From positions 186,001-250,000 of the forward strand of contig SUTF01000001.1 of NCBI GenBank assembly GCA_015063005.1: 64,000 bases of DNA. Direction: 5' to 3'. Made by a program: the position numbers and the translations under genes. The DNA is from Methanobrevibacter millerae. Its GTDB lineage: Archaea; Methanobacteriota; Methanobacteria; Methanobacteriales; Methanobacteriaceae. Under the pieces are notes generated by a model. The model saw only the letters and a list, made by a program, of their open reading frames with translations, searched no databases and was not told the origin of the DNA. Shown piece by piece: positions 44,757-54,376 of the stretch (positions are counted from its first letter, which is position 1; each line of letters begins with the position of its first letter).

Positions 44757-46586
44757 ATGTCAAATTCTATGTTTTGTCCAAATTGTGGTATGCTTAAAAG
44801 CAATTGTATCTGTAATCATAAGAGTTCTGTTGAAAATGAGGGTTCTCCTAGTTTATTTAGTTTTTCCAAGCCTCAGACAACTTCAATTTTAGATGATGAA
44901 ATACAGGAATCATATTCTATTGAAGACCATAAGATGCAGGTGAATAGATTTTTGGAACTTAAGGAATTGTACCCTAATATTGACGAGGATATTATTGAGA
45001 ATTTCCCATTTTATGAACCTAGATTTGGCCAGTTTGAAATAATTCAAAATATTGAGGATGCAATTAATCAGGGATATAAATATATTATTTTAGAGGCAGG
45101 TACCGGTACGGGTAAGTCTGCAATTGCAACTACTCTTGCCAAAATGTATGGTTCAGCCTATATTCTTACAATGACCAAGCAATTGCAATCCCAATATAAT
45201 AATGAGTTTGAATTTCCATTGGTTAAGGGAAGATCTAATTTCACTTGTTTGCATGATGGATTGGAAGTAACCTGTGATATGGGTGCATGTAAGACTTCTC
45301 CTACTTCAAGCAACTTTTTCTGCGAGTTCGGTGTTGCTAAAAATCCAACATTGGATGCTGAGCTTGCCTTTGATGATTCTTTTGGAGGGGCTGTATTTTA
45401 CCAGTCTCCAAATCACTGCCATTATTGGGAACAGAAAGCCAACTCAATAAATTCTCCCATTACATTAATGAATTATGATTATGCTATAGCGGAATTGAAT
45501 TATGTAAAGCATTTTGGTACTAGATCACTGCTTATTTTAGACGAGGCTCATAACATAGAATCCAAATTGATGAATACGATGGAAGTCAATATCTATAATA
45601 ATCGTTTGGAAAAGGATATCAGTAGAGTAATATCCAAAGAAACCTTGAAAGATGGGGAACTGCAGGATTGGCTTATGGAAATTTCATCTATTGGTGAGTC
45701 TTATGAGGATATAGAAATTAAGGATTTGTCTAAAAATAAGGCTGATAGGATTCGTTCTACAATATCCCGACTCAAGACACTTAAGAAAAATCTTGAAAGC
45801 GAACCTGAAAATTGGGTTATTGACAGTGATGAAAATGGAGTTTCATTTAAACCATTGAGAGTTCATCATTATGCTAAAGACAGTTTGCTTAAATATGGTG
45901 ATGTGGTTATATTCATGAGTGCAACAATTCTATCCAGTAATTTGTTTGCTAAATGGTTGGGTTTATCTCCTGATGAAGTTTATCATATTAAGGTTGATAG
46001 TCCATTTACTAAGGAAAAAAGACCTATTATTTTGAATTTGGTGGGTAAAATGTCTAAAAATAGAATTGGTAGAACTGCTCCAAAAACAATCCCTATTCTA
46101 AAGGAGATTCTAAACAAGCATAAGGATGAAAAGGGATTGATTCACACTAACAGTTATAAGTGTCAGCATTTTATTAATAATAATCTGATTAATTCTAGAT
46201 TAATTTCACATAATTCCGATAACAGGGAAAGAATTCTGGATTATTTTGAAAAGGATGAAAATCCATTGGTTTTAGTTTCTCCTTCAATGAGTGAAGGTGT
46301 TGATTTGCCTTATGACAAATGCAGATTCCAGGTAATCTATAAAATACCATTCCCATATTTGGGTGATAAGCAAATCAATATGCGTAGGAAAAAAGACCAA
46401 AAATGGTATGCCTATAAAACTGTAATGACATTAATGCAGGCATACGGCCGTGGAATGCGTGCTGAGGATGATTACTGTTACACTTATATCTTGGATTCAG
46501 ACATTAACATGGTACTAAAAAGCCCTATATATCGGTCATTAGTGCCAGATTTCTTTAGGGAAGCTGTCGTTAGAGTTAAAAAATAG
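44757..46586 (+). CDS. XPD/DinG-like superfamily 2 DNA helicase
   Basis: I choose the ATG at 44757 (MSNSMFCPNCGML); the frame extends further upstream but would cross the promoter. About 609 residues. Seen: an N-terminal zinc-type stretch (CPNCGMLKSNCIC), Walker A GTGTGKSAIATTLA near residue 117, an Fe-S-like Cys set after FPLVKGRSNFTC (C-x12-C-x4-C-x11-C), the DEAH box LLILDEAHNIE, VIFMSATIL (motif III) and the C-terminal YGRGMRAEDDYCYTYILD (motif VI region). These are marks of the XPD/DinG 5'-3' helicases, whose Fe-S cluster senses damage or sets the wedge. Its exact role, repair or replication restart, is not clear. Confidence 0.88.
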   Translation: MSNSMFCPNCGMLKSNCICNHKSSVENEGSPSLFSFSKPQTTSILDDEIQESYSIEDHKMQVNRFLELKELYPNIDEDIIENFPFYEPRFGQFEIIQNIEDAINQGYKYIILEAGTGTGKSAIATTLAKMYGSAYILTMTKQLQSQYNNEFEFPLVKGRSNFTCLHDGLEVTCDMGACKTSPTSSNFFCEFGVAKNPTLDAELAFDDSFGGAVFYQSPNHCHYWEQKANSINSPITLMNYDYAIAELNYVKHFGTRSLLILDEAHNIESKLMNTMEVNIYNNRLEKDISRVISKETLKDGELQDWLMEISSIGESYEDIEIKDLSKNKADRIRSTISRLKTLKKNLESEPENWVIDSDENGVSFKPLRVHHYAKDSLLKYGDVVIFMSATILSSNLFAKWLGLSPDEVYHIKVDSPFTKEKRPIILNLVGKMSKNRIGRTAPKTIPILKEILNKHKDEKGLIHTNSYKCQHFINNNLINSRLISHNSDNRERILDYFEKDENPLVLVSPSMSEGVDLPYDKCRFQVIYKIPFPYLGDKQINMRRKKDQKWYAYKTVMTLMQAYGRGMRAEDDYCYTYILDSDINMVLKSPIYRSLVPDFFREAVVRVKK

Positions 46587-46588
46587 AG

Positions 46589-46662
46589 CGGACCTGGAGG
46601 GATTTGAACCCCCGATTTCAGGATCCGAAGTCCTGTGTCATTCCTGACTAGACCACAGGCCC
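46589..46662 (-). tRNA. tRNA-Arg (anticodon TCG)
   Basis: The 74-nt minus-strand gene folds as a cloverleaf. The acceptor stem pairs GGGCCTG with CAGGTCC (one G-U), the anticodon stem CAGGA pairs with TCCTG around loop CTTCGGA, giving anticodon TCG that reads CGA, and the T arm pairs GGGGG with CCCTC around TTCAAAT. The D arm is short (GTC/GAC). The discriminator is G and the CCA end is not encoded. No intron. It sits between the helicase and the minus-strand gene set. Confidence 0.93.
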
Positions 46663-46669
46663 ATATAAA

Positions 46670-47647
46670 TTAATCATCTTTTTTATTAAGGTCTTCTGCA
46701 TTTGCAAAGATATCGTCAATAGATTCACCATCAAGCTGTGCCTGTTCGTAGTCTTTTTCTTCGATTTCTTCTTTTATGAGACCTTTATTGTCTGCTGACT
46801 TTTCACGTGCAGGAGGAAGGTCTTCAACATTGATTTCCTCTTCCACATTTTCTTCGTCTTCATCAGACTTATTTACAGTTTTTGAAAATGAGTTTTTAAG
46901 ATTATTCTTAAGTTCATTCATTTTGAACTCGCCAATTTTGTAGGAGTCTTTATCCAATGGAATATTGCTTTTTGGTATGGTTGGTTCTTCTGGTTCATCT
47001 TCTTTTTTATTCAAACTTTCCTTTTCAGCTTCGTTCATGGATTCCATCATGGAATCAAATGGACTTTTAATATTGAATAATTTGAATATTCCATAGATTA
47101 AGAGTAATATACCGATAATCAATAAAATAACTACTAAAAAGTTATTTTCACCGGATACAACATTATCAATGATTCTTTCGGTACCTGAATTAAATACAAA
47201 AATTGAGGCAACAATGAATATGATTCCAAGAATTGAGCTTATAATTGCTAAAATTGGCTTTTCACCTATTTTAATGTTAACAATATTGTCAAAGTTTTCA
47301 GATATGTCATCATCAAAGCCAGATGGATGATTGACTATTTGAGATTTTTCATCTAATTCTTCATTAATGTCTGCTTCAATAATGAAGTTTTCGTCGATTT
47401 CAGCTTCCTCTTCTAAATTTGATGCATTAATATCATCCTCTTTTCCCGGACGATATATGTATTCATCATCAATTTCAAAGTCTTCATCGTCTTCATTAAG
47501 GAAATTAATTAATTCTTCATCTTCCTCGATATCTTCTTCGATGTCAGATTTGTTTTCGACGACAGGCTCTTCATTTTCCTCAGACATATGATCAATCATA
47601 TCTCTCAAATTATGAATCCTTTCTGCTTTTTCTTTAGAATCCTTCAT
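46670..47647 (-). CDS. Acidic two-TM membrane protein of unknown function
   Basis: I do not recognise this protein. The start is the ATG at 47647 (MKDSKEKAERI), fixed by an AGAGG site; the open frame reaches further into the tfs gene but that part has no support. About 325 residues: a very acidic N-terminal half (runs such as EEDIEEDEEL), two adjacent membrane helices (PILAIISSILGIIFIVASIF and FLVVILLIIGILLLIYGIF) around residue 165-225, and a charged C-terminal tail with KNSFSKTVNK. Helices joined by a 20-residue loop suggest a hairpin with both tails in the cytoplasm. It begins 11 bp after tfs ends and is probably co-transcribed with it. Confidence 0.65.
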   Translation of the reverse strand: MKDSKEKAERIHNLRDMIDHMSEENEEPVVENKSDIEEDIEEDEELINFLNEDDEDFEIDDEYIYRPGKEDDINASNLEEEAEIDENFIIEADINEELDEKSQIVNHPSGFDDDISENFDNIVNIKIGEKPILAIISSILGIIFIVASIFVFNSGTERIIDNVVSGENNFLVVILLIIGILLLIYGIFKLFNIKSPFDSMMESMNEAEKESLNKKEDEPEEPTIPKSNIPLDKDSYKIGEFKMNELKNNLKNSFSKTVNKSDEDEENVEEEINVEDLPPAREKSADNKGLIKEEIEEKDYEQAQLDGESIDDIFANAEDLNKKDD

Positions 47648-47657
47648 ATCATTTCCT

Positions 47658-47969
47658 CTAATCGTAGTCTCTCCATTTGTGACCGCATTCAGCACATTCA
47701 AAGAATCTGGTTGGTGCTTCATCGGCACTACGGGTTTGTTTGAGTTCATAATATGCTTTGTTATGACCACATTCTGGACATACTTCTGTAATTTGTGATC
47801 TGAGGTCTTCAGCTTCACCCATATTCACAACACCTTGCTTTTCTTTAACTTCTTGTGAAACGGAATATTCGTTTTTATTTGAAGATAAATCTTTAGTATA
47901 TCCACATGCGCATTTAAGTTTATTATCAGTAGGAAGTAACATTGCTCCACATTCTGGGCAAAATTCCAT
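47658..47969 (-). CDS. tfs: Transcription factor S (TFS, TFIIS-like)
   Basis: TFS rescues stalled archaeal RNA polymerase by stimulating cleavage of the transcript. The 103 residues have two zinc ribbons: an N-terminal one (CPECGAML...CACGY) like RpoM/RPB9, and a C-terminal one (CPECGHNKAYYELKQ...CAECGHKW) with the acidic catalytic loop RSADEAPT that enters the polymerase. GAGGTTGAT precedes the ATG. It stands in a minus-strand group with RpoL, another polymerase subunit, and with the exosome subunit Csl4, a mix common in euryarchaea. Confidence 0.95.
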   Translation of the reverse strand: MEFCPECGAMLLPTDNKLKCACGYTKDLSSNKNEYSVSQEVKEKQGVVNMGEAEDLRSQITEVCPECGHNKAYYELKQTRSADEAPTRFFECAECGHKWRDYD

Positions 47970-48055
47970 ATTATCAACCTCTTATTTTTTTATTCATTCT
48001 ATTCTTAATTTTTTTTTTAAATTATTTAAAGTTATACTTTTTTTAATATTAATTT

Positions 48056-48472
48056 TTACCTTGAAATAGAATTTAGGCAATCATTAATAATTTTTTCATG
48101 ATCAAAAGCAAGATTTATTTTTTCCAAATCTTTTCTTGTAAAAATATTTATATCACATGCATCATCTGCTGCTTTCATATCTTCCATATTTCCCTTTGCT
48201 GCATATGTGATACTAATGGTATGCCTTCTAGGATCCCTTTCCGGGTCGGAATAAACACCAACAAGTTTAATAAGTTCTACATTTATGCTAGTTTCTTCTA
48301 AAGCTTCTCTTACAGCAGCATCTTCTACACATTCATTATAATCTACAAATCCACCAGGCAATGCCCAATAGTCTTTATACGGGTCATTTTTTCTTTTTAT
48401 TAATATGAAATTTTCATTTTCGTCAAAAATAAAAATATCTGTTGTCACACTGGGATTTTTATATTTTCCCAT
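48056..48472 (-). CDS. NUDIX hydrolase
   Basis: A 138-residue Nudix protein (start at ATG 48472, after GTGATA; a GTG nine bases up is less likely). It hydrolyses a nucleoside diphosphate linked to another group; ADP-ribose or oxidised nucleotides are possible. The Nudix box is complete: GGFVDYNECVEDA then VREALEETSINVEL, that is G-x5-E-x7-R-E-h-x-E-E-x. Before it lies YKDYWALPGG, and YSDPERDPRRHTIS follows, a pattern typical of ADP-ribose pyrophosphatase-like or MutT-like archaeal members. Substrate cannot be decided from sequence. Confidence 0.87.
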   Translation of the reverse strand: MGKYKNPSVTTDIFIFDENENFILIKRKNDPYKDYWALPGGFVDYNECVEDAAVREALEETSINVELIKLVGVYSDPERDPRRHTISITYAAKGNMEDMKAADDACDINIFTRKDLEKINLAFDHEKIINDCLNSISR

Positions 48473-48508
48473 AAATATCACTAAAAAATAGAAATTAATT
48501 ATTGAAGT

Positions 48509-48784
48509 TTATAAGTTTTCTTCAATAAGTTGTTTGAAAGATTCACTTTCAGTTTTAAGCTCTTCAGCAGCTTTTTTCAAGGCCTCTTTCGGGTCTGCAC
48601 CATTAGTTTTAATGGTCATTATAGGTTTTCCTGTGAGAGGATGGTCTATATTATAAACTGCATATTCAACATCTTCATCTTTCATTAAAATGTGTCTTAA
48701 AGCATTGCATACTCCATGACTTTCATCTTCAATTTCAAATTCTATTTCGGTTGCAGTCTGTTTAAGAATCTTGATATCATTCAT
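48509..48784 (-). CDS. rpoL: DNA-directed RNA polymerase subunit L
   Basis: RpoL (Rpb11/AC19 type) pairs with subunit D to form the platform on which the archaeal polymerase is built. The 91 residues match: IEFEIEDESHGVCNALRHILMKDEDVEYA at the N-terminal half contains the family signature (H-x-h-x-N-h-L-R), followed by YNIDHPLTGKPIMTIKT and a C-terminal helix (ALKKAAEELK). The gene starts 14 bp after csl4 ends on the same strand, with AGGTAG before its ATG. Confidence 0.95.
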   Translation of the reverse strand: MNDIKILKQTATEIEFEIEDESHGVCNALRHILMKDEDVEYAVYNIDHPLTGKPIMTIKTNGADPKEALKKAAEELKTESESFKQLIEENL

Positions 48785-48798
48785 TTTATCTACCTTAT

Positions 48799-49371
48799 TT
48801 ATTCATTAACATAGTTTATTGAAACTTTACGTTTTTCTTTTCTGTTACAAGTATTACATTGAACTTCATCTTTCTTTTGGGTGGTGTGCATGTAATCTCT
48901 GCAACGTGTACACATTGCTTTTAATACACCACAATCTTCATCTACAGTACTTAAATCAACATTATCTCCAGTTATTTTAACCACTTTTGCTTGCACGATA
49001 TCTCCTATTCTGAATGCATCACCTAACTTTTCCAGGTAATCTTTTTTGGTTTGAGATATGTGGATTGCTCCCATATAAGGCAATGCTAATGGTCTAGGAT
49101 TGTCTTTAATACATTCAATGTTAAAATTTGCTCTTTGTGGTTTTAAATCAGTTATTTGGCCATATACAATATCGCCTTTCTTTAAAAGAGCAGGTTTACC
49201 AAATTTTGAGTCTACGGAGATAATTCTTCTTTTTTGATTAATTTTAACGTTTCCTAGTACTGATGATTTAATTTCTCCATTGTCATCGTAGGTACCTTCT
49301 CCAGGTACGTATTGTTCAATTATTCCTAATTTATCTCCTGGCATTACAATTTCTTCTTTTTCTTCGCCCAT
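48799..49371 (-). CDS. csl4: Exosome RNA-binding subunit Csl4
   Basis: Csl4 caps the archaeal RNA-degrading exosome and binds substrate RNA. The 190 residues show an N-terminal barrel (MPGDKLGIIEQYVPGEGTYD), an S1 domain at about 60-140 (KKGDIVYGQITDLKPQ; GAIHISQTKKDYLE; FRIGDIVQAKVVKI), and a C-terminal zinc ribbon (CTRCRDYM...CNTCNRKEK). That order is the one known for the protein. GGTGAT precedes the ATG. rpoL follows at once; dph2 lies 75 bp upstream. Confidence 0.94.
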   Translation of the reverse strand: MGEEKEEIVMPGDKLGIIEQYVPGEGTYDDNGEIKSSVLGNVKINQKRRIISVDSKFGKPALLKKGDIVYGQITDLKPQRANFNIECIKDNPRPLALPYMGAIHISQTKKDYLEKLGDAFRIGDIVQAKVVKITGDNVDLSTVDEDCGVLKAMCTRCRDYMHTTQKKDEVQCNTCNRKEKRKVSINYVNE

Positions 49372-49446
49372 ATTAAATCACCAAAGTAAGAAAAATTTTT
49401 TATTAATATAATAATTTTATTTAAATCTATATTTATATTTAGTGTA

Positions 49447-50445
49447 CTATCTTCTTCTAAAAAGTATTTCATCCAGCTGATAATTTTCCCAATCCCTTTT
49501 ATCCAATACAATTTCAAGTTCCTGAGGAGTTATCAATGGTTTTTTATACATTTGAGAATCATCAATGGCTATTCTTGGACATGCTGTCACTATAAATGCA
49601 TCTAAATTCAAGTATGGCAATAATACATCCGGATTCACATGATCCAGCATAATTATAAATCCTTCCATTCCACTATCCTTAAGCAATTTTTTTATCTCAC
49701 GTGCAAGCTCCATTCTGTATTGCCCTTCCTTTGAAGATACTATGATTCCCCATTTTTTTGCTTCACGTGCTTTCACTATTCTTGCAAAACGAATTCTTAG
49801 AATCCTGTCTGCATATTCAGTCATCTCTCTTAATTCATTATTGTATGGATCAAGTGCAAAGACAGGTGCTTTTGTAAATAAATAGATTCCTAGTGGGTGA
49901 AAGTTTCCGCTTCCAACAAACAAGAATGCCTCAACATCCAGATTTTTAATTGAAGAAAAGTTGCATCCTAAAACCTGACCTTTTCTTGTGCTTTTGGATG
50001 AACCAAGAACAACCTCTTTACCATTGTCTTCAAGGAAATCTTTCATTTCATTCAATAAATGAAGGTGCTGGGTTGTTGTAACAAGACCAATTCTTGAATA
50101 GTCTTTAAGGACTTCCAATGCTTTTTCCAAGTCTTTTTTTACATCAACATTTGCAAAGGCTTCGATGAATAATGTGGGAGTTTCGTATCTTATTGGAAGT
50201 GGCGTATGTCCGAAATGAATGATTAAATCAACGGAATCCTTCATTTTATAGTCACTGACATCGCATGCTCCAAAACAGGGGTCTCCTGATATGATTACAT
50301 TAACATCACATTCATCTTCAATTGTGCGTGCAATGTCGACAGCCTGCATTTTCAATCCTTCCGGAAATTGAAGGCCTACAGTTTTAATATTTTTTGAATT
50401 GATTTTGCGGATTACTCTGTCCAAATCCATATTGTACAATGACAT
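49447..50445 (-). CDS. dph2: Diphthamide synthesis enzyme Dph2 (archaeal)
   Basis: Dph2 is the Fe-S enzyme that splits SAM in a non-classical way and adds the 3-amino-3-carboxypropyl group to a histidine of elongation factor 2, the first step of diphthamide synthesis. I start at the ATG at 50445 ([10 protein letters not shown]), 1 bp after the hpt stop, giving 332 residues. The three cluster cysteines seem present: [10 protein letters not shown] near residues 57-61, LGCNFSSI near 160 and [11 protein letters not shown] near 287. [12 protein letters not shown] is the typical N-terminal motif. Tightly coupled to hpt upstream. Confidence 0.93.
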   Translation of the reverse strand: MSLYNMDLDRVIRKINSKNIKTVGLQFPEGLKMQAVDIARTIEDECDVNVIISGDPCFGACDVSDYKMKDSVDLIIHFGHTPLPIRYETPTLFIEAFANVDVKKDLEKALEVLKDYSRIGLVTTTQHLHLLNEMKDFLEDNGKEVVLGSSKSTRKGQVLGCNFSSIKNLDVEAFLFVGSGNFHPLGIYLFTKAPVFALDPYNNELREMTEYADRILRIRFARIVKAREAKKWGIIVSSKEGQYRMELAREIKKLLKDSGMEGFIIMLDHVNPDVLLPYLNLDAFIVTACPRIAIDDSQMYKKPLITPQELEIVLDKRDWENYQLDEILFRRR

Positions 50446-50446
50446 T

Positions 50447-51016
50447 TTAATCTTCAATGGTTTTTTCAATCACTACTTTTCCATCAATAACGTCAAGTTT
50501 GACTATTGATAGAATTTCAACACCGGTTTCCTTTTTAACAATTTCTTTACCTTTACCTTTTTCAATTACAGCAACGGCTGATTTAATTTCCAAACCTAAA
50601 TCTTCCAATGTCTTAATGAGGGCAATAAATGTTCCTCCGGTACTTACAACATCGTCGATGAGCAAAACTCTTTCACCTGGATGTAAGTCATTAATGTAGA
50701 GGTTTGAAGAGCCGTATCCAGTTTTTTGATATACTTGTGTTTCTCCTTCAAGACCATATTGTCTTTTACGGATTACTACAAATGGAATGTCTGTTGCAAG
50801 GGATAGAGCAGTAGCTAGGTGTATTCCCATTGCTTCAACAGCAACAATCTTATCGACTTTCAAATCAGCATATTTATGAACCACTAAGGATAATTCACGC
50901 AACATTTTAGGTTCCATTGCAGGAACGCCGTCACTTATTGGATTAACAAAGTAATTGTAATCTCCTTTTTTTATAATTGGGGATGCTTCCAATGATTTCT
51001 TTACTTCTTCTAACAT
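50447..51016 (-). CDS. hpt: Archaeal-type hypoxanthine phosphoribosyltransferase
   Basis: This 189-residue enzyme salvages hypoxanthine (or a related purine) with PRPP. I start at the ATG at 51016 ([10 protein letters not shown]). The PRPP loop is [36 protein letters not shown] and MIGIHLA-like [12 protein letters not shown] complete the type I PRTase core, in the form seen in archaeal HPRTs related to Apt. It heads the minus-strand set hpt-dph2-csl4-rpoL. It is divergent from srp54, with a shared AT-rich promoter region of about 80 bp. Confidence 0.9.
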   Translation of the reverse strand: MLEEVKKSLEASPIIKKGDYNYFVNPISDGVPAMEPKMLRELSLVVHKYADLKVDKIVAVEAMGIHLATALSLATDIPFVVIRKRQYGLEGETQVYQKTGYGSSNLYINDLHPGERVLLIDDVVSTGGTFIALIKTLEDLGLEIKSAVAVIEKGKGKEIVKKETGVEILSIVKLDVIDGKVVIEKTIED

Positions 51017-51095
51017 AGTATCACACAAAAATTTTAAAACTTAATATAAATATACATATATCTTAATAGATTAATAAATTTATTTAAGTGATATT

Positions 51096-52436
51096 ATGCT
51101 TGGAAATTTAGGTGAAAATCTTACTAATACTATGAAAAAATTAGTAGGAATGTCAGTCATTGATAAAAAAACAATCAAAGAAGTTGTTAAAGATATTCAA
51201 CGTGCATTAATTCAATCTGATGTTAATATCGCTTTAGTCTTAGATTTATCTAAAAAAATTGAATCAAGAGCTCTTGAAGAAGAACCTCCTAAAGGTATCA
51301 CTCCAAGAGAGCATGTTATAACAATTATTTATGAAGAAATGGTAAATCTCTTAGGCAGTGAGGCTGCGGGCTTAGATATTAACGAAAGACCTTATAAAAT
51401 ATTATTCTTAGGACTTCAGGGTAGTGGTAAAACAACCACAATCGGTAAATTATGTAGATATTTGCAGAAAAAGGGTTTCAATCCGGCTGTAGTATGTACA
51501 GACACTTGGAGACCTGCTGCTTATGAACAGTTAAAGCAATTAACAGAAGAAATGGATGTTCCCCTTTATGGTGATCCGGAAAATAAGGATGCTCTTGATT
51601 TAGCTGAAAAAGGTTTAAACGAATTCAAAAACCGTAAAGTCATTATTTTCGATACTGCAGGTAGGCATAAGGAAGAGTCAGATTTAATTGCAGAAATGGA
51701 TCAGCTAGATGATATCATCAACCCTACTGAAGCTATTCTTGTAATTGATGGAACTATAGGTCAGCAAGCTGGTGAACAGGCAAGAGCTTTCTCACAGGCA
51801 ACTGACATCGGTTCAATCATCATTACAAAATTGGACGGTTCAGCTAAAGGTGGGGGTGCATTGTCTGCTGTAGCTGAAACAGGTGCTCCAATCAAATTCA
51901 TAGGTACTGGTGAGAGAATTGACGACTTTGAATTATTCGATCCTGAAAGGTTCATTTCAAGATTGCTTGGTATGGGAGACATTAAAAGCTTAATAGAAAA
52001 GGCTGAAGAAAACATTGATGAGGATATTGCCGAAAAAACAATGAACAACATGTTGAAAGGTAAATTCTCCCTTGTTGACATGAAAAATCAGTTTGAAATG
52101 ATGAACAAGATGGGTCCGATGCAACAGGTATTAAACATGATTCCTGGTATGGGAAATAAAATCTCAAAAGAAGCATCCCAAATGACTGAAGATAAAATTG
52201 AGTCATATAAGATTATGATGTCATCAATGACTCAGGAAGAGATGGAAAATCCGAAAATCATAAAACAATCCAGAATTCAAAGAATCGCACGTGGTGCTGG
52301 TGTTGATGAATCAGAAGTCAGAGAACTTTTAAAATATTATAACAACACCAAAAAGACCATGAAAGGAATTGGAAAACGTGGCGGCCGTTTAGGTGGCGGT
52401 GCAATGAACCGTATGATGGGTCAATTCATGAGATAA
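51096..52436 (+). CDS. srp54: Signal recognition particle 54 kDa protein
   Basis: SRP54 binds signal sequences with its M domain and, as a GTPase, docks ribosomes at FtsY. The 446 residues show the N-domain helices, the G motifs [15 protein letters not shown] near residue 105, [38 protein letters not shown] and [15 protein letters not shown], and the Met-rich M domain ([31 protein letters not shown]-terminal [17 protein letters not shown]). AAGTGATA precedes the ATG. It is followed after 7 bp by pus10. Confidence 0.97.
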   Translation: MLGNLGENLTNTMKKLVGMSVIDKKTIKEVVKDIQRALIQSDVNIALVLDLSKKIESRALEEEPPKGITPREHVITIIYEEMVNLLGSEAAGLDINERPYKILFLGLQGSGKTTTIGKLCRYLQKKGFNPAVVCTDTWRPAAYEQLKQLTEEMDVPLYGDPENKDALDLAEKGLNEFKNRKVIIFDTAGRHKEESDLIAEMDQLDDIINPTEAILVIDGTIGQQAGEQARAFSQATDIGSIIITKLDGSAKGGGALSAVAETGAPIKFIGTGERIDDFELFDPERFISRLLGMGDIKSLIEKAEENIDEDIAEKTMNNMLKGKFSLVDMKNQFEMMNKMGPMQQVLNMIPGMGNKISKEASQMTEDKIESYKIMMSSMTQEEMENPKIIKQSRIQRIARGAGVDESEVRELLKYYNNTKKTMKGIGKRGGRLGGGAMNRMMGQFMR

Positions 52437-52443
52437 GATTAAT

Positions 52444-53637
52444 ATGCAGTTAGTTAATGATATTCTTGAAAAAACTGATGGTAAAATCTGCAAGCATTGC
52501 CTTGGAAGAATGCTGTCTAAAACAATTGATGGTGAAGATAATGTTTCAAGAGCGGAATCTCTAAATTTAGAATTAAATGAAGATGATTGTGTAATCTGCG
52601 GCAATATCTTTGATAAGATTGATGAGGATTTGTTTGACAAAATCTATGATAAACTGGATTTCTTGAAAGTTGAATTCGATTCATTTATTGTAGGGTCTCG
52701 TATCGATAAGGAAATCAAAAAACGTGATGATGAATTTATTGAAGAATTAAATTTGGATGTTGAACCAATTAAAAAAGAAATTAATAGAATTATTGGTAAA
52801 CGTTTAGAAAGGGAATTGGCCAAAGAGGTCAATTTTGAAAAGCAGGATATCATTGTCAATGTCAATTTGATTAGGAAACCTAAGGTTAGGGTCCAAATTA
52901 ATCCAATTTTTATAGAAGGTAAATATAATAAGCTGGTTCGTGGAATTCCTCAAACTAAATGGCCTTGTGGCAAATGTAAAGGAAGAGGATGTGAAGAGTG
53001 CAATTTCACAGGCAAGCAATATCCATGTTCTGTAGAAGAGTTAATTTCCGAGCATATTTTAAAAGCTACAAATGGGTATGAAGCTAAGTTCCATGGTGCC
53101 GGAAGAGAAGACATCGATGTATTGATGTTGGGTTCAGGCAGGCCTTTTGTTTTGGAGATTAAGGAACCTAAAATTAGAAAAATTGATTTGAATAAACTGG
53201 AAACTGAAATCAATGAAATCAATCAGGGTAAAACCCAATACCATAATCTAAAATTCACTCATAGGAATAGGAAAGCCGAAATTAAAGTATCCTCTCCTGA
53301 TGCATATAAGGTTTATAATGCATTGGTTGAATGTGATGAGGCTTATGATGTTGAAAAATTATCTGAGTTGTCTCAATTGGGTGAAATTCATCAGCAAACT
53401 CCAATAAGGGTTTCCCACAGACGTGCAGATAAGGTTCGCATTAAGCATGTTTTGGATTTGTCCTGTGAAGTAATTGATGAAACTCATTTTGAAATGACAA
53501 TTAAGACTGAAGGCGGATTATATATTAAAGAATTAATTTCAGGTGATGAAGGAAGATCACAGCCTAACGTAGCTGATAAGTTGGGCGTTAAGGCAATCTG
53601 CAAACAATTGGATGTAATTGAAGTAAGTGAAAAATAA
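52444..53637 (+). CDS. pus10: tRNA pseudouridine synthase Pus10
   Basis: Archaeal Pus10 makes pseudouridine 54 and 55 in the T-loop of tRNAs. The 397 residues begin with a zinc-binding region (KICKHCLGRML; CVICGN; then CGKCKGRGCEEC in the middle), a THUMP-like domain, and the catalytic domain, where the aspartate lies in GAGREDIDVLMLGSGRPFVL near residue 225. SHRRADKVRIKHV and the C-terminal LYIKELISGDEGRSQPNV are family marks. It follows srp54 closely and may be co-transcribed; moaC lies 9 bp downstream. Confidence 0.94.
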   Translation: MQLVNDILEKTDGKICKHCLGRMLSKTIDGEDNVSRAESLNLELNEDDCVICGNIFDKIDEDLFDKIYDKLDFLKVEFDSFIVGSRIDKEIKKRDDEFIEELNLDVEPIKKEINRIIGKRLERELAKEVNFEKQDIIVNVNLIRKPKVRVQINPIFIEGKYNKLVRGIPQTKWPCGKCKGRGCEECNFTGKQYPCSVEELISEHILKATNGYEAKFHGAGREDIDVLMLGSGRPFVLEIKEPKIRKIDLNKLETEINEINQGKTQYHNLKFTHRNRKAEIKVSSPDAYKVYNALVECDEAYDVEKLSELSQLGEIHQQTPIRVSHRRADKVRIKHVLDLSCEVIDETHFEMTIKTEGGLYIKELISGDEGRSQPNVADKLGVKAICKQLDVIEVSEK

Positions 53638-53646
53638 GGCGATAAT

Positions 53647-54114
53647 ATGGGTGAAGAATTTACACATTTAACAGACAGTGGAGTACATATGGTTGAAGTC
53701 GGAGCAAAGCCGGATCAAAAAAGAAGAGCTGTAGCTTCCGGTAAAATATTTCTTGATGAAAATACAATTAAAATGATTCAGGATGAAGAAATCAAGAAAG
53801 GAAATGTTTTAACAACAGCTCAAATCGCTGGAATTCAGGCTGTTAAAAATACTTCATCAATAATTCCGTTATGTCATCCATTAAGCTTAACTGGAATTGA
53901 GATAGATTTTGACGTTAATCCAACATTTATCACATGTAAGTGTGCTGTTAATACTTTAGGCAAAACTGGAGTTGAAATGGAAGCTATCACTGGTGTTAGT
54001 GTTGGACTTTTAACGATATGGGATATGGTTAAGGCTGTTGAAAAGGATGAGGATGGCCAGTATCCTGATACTAGAATTAGTGAAATTAAGGTAATTAAAA
54101 AAGAAAAAATTTAA
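53647..54114 (+). CDS. moaC: Cyclic pyranopterin monophosphate synthase (MoaC)
   Basis: MoaC makes cyclic pyranopterin monophosphate, the second product in molybdopterin synthesis. The 155 residues carry [21 protein letters not shown] at the start (family: H-h-D-x-x-G-x-x-x-M-V-D-h-x-x-K), [31 protein letters not shown], and [19 protein letters not shown] with the K/E/T catalytic part. Complete length for the family. Supports molybdopterin production with moeA at 38.7 kb. Confidence 0.95.
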   Translation: MGEEFTHLTDSGVHMVEVGAKPDQKRRAVASGKIFLDENTIKMIQDEEIKKGNVLTTAQIAGIQAVKNTSSIIPLCHPLSLTGIEIDFDVNPTFITCKCAVNTLGKTGVEMEAITGVSVGLLTIWDMVKAVEKDEDGQYPDTRISEIKVIKKEKI

Positions 54115-54210
54115 TTTTTCTATAAAATTGAATTTTCAATAAACATTATATACTATGAAAAAAATATTTAATATCAGTTATTTTTATTAATTAATTGAAA
54201 AGGAGATATT

Positions 54211-54372
54211 ATGGCAAAAAAAGATAATAAGATTAGTATGCCTCAAACCGGTGCTGGTTTAGTAAGGTACTTTGATGAAGAAAGTGTTGGTCCAAAACTT
54301 TCTCCTGAACATGTTGTAGTTTTAACAGTTATTTTAGCTATATTTTGTTTTGTTTTAAGATATTCAGCTTAA
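54211..54372 (+). CDS. Preprotein translocase subunit Sec61beta (SecG, archaeal)
   Basis: A 53-residue gene. The product starts MAKKDNKISMPQTGAGLVRY, continues with the family's conserved F-x-E/D...G-P-K-L-x-P stretch (DEESVGPKLSPEHV) and ends in one membrane helix (VVVLTVILAIFCFVLRYS). It is the small third subunit of the SecYEbeta translocon. AAGGAGATA precedes the ATG, a strong site for a highly made small protein. A hairpin-plus-T-run terminator follows. Confidence 0.93.
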   Translation: MAKKDNKISMPQTGAGLVRYFDEESVGPKLSPEHVVVLTVILAIFCFVLRYSA

Positions 54373-54376
54373 TTTT

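Noticed and set aside
46587..46664. Plus-strand tRNA or a leader element at this place
   Set aside because: The cloverleaf only folds correctly on the minus strand, as tRNA-Arg(TCG).
47648..47818. Long N-terminal extension of the acidic membrane protein overlapping tfs
   Set aside because: The extension is just the shadow of tfs in another frame; a clear AGAGG site marks the ATG at 47647.
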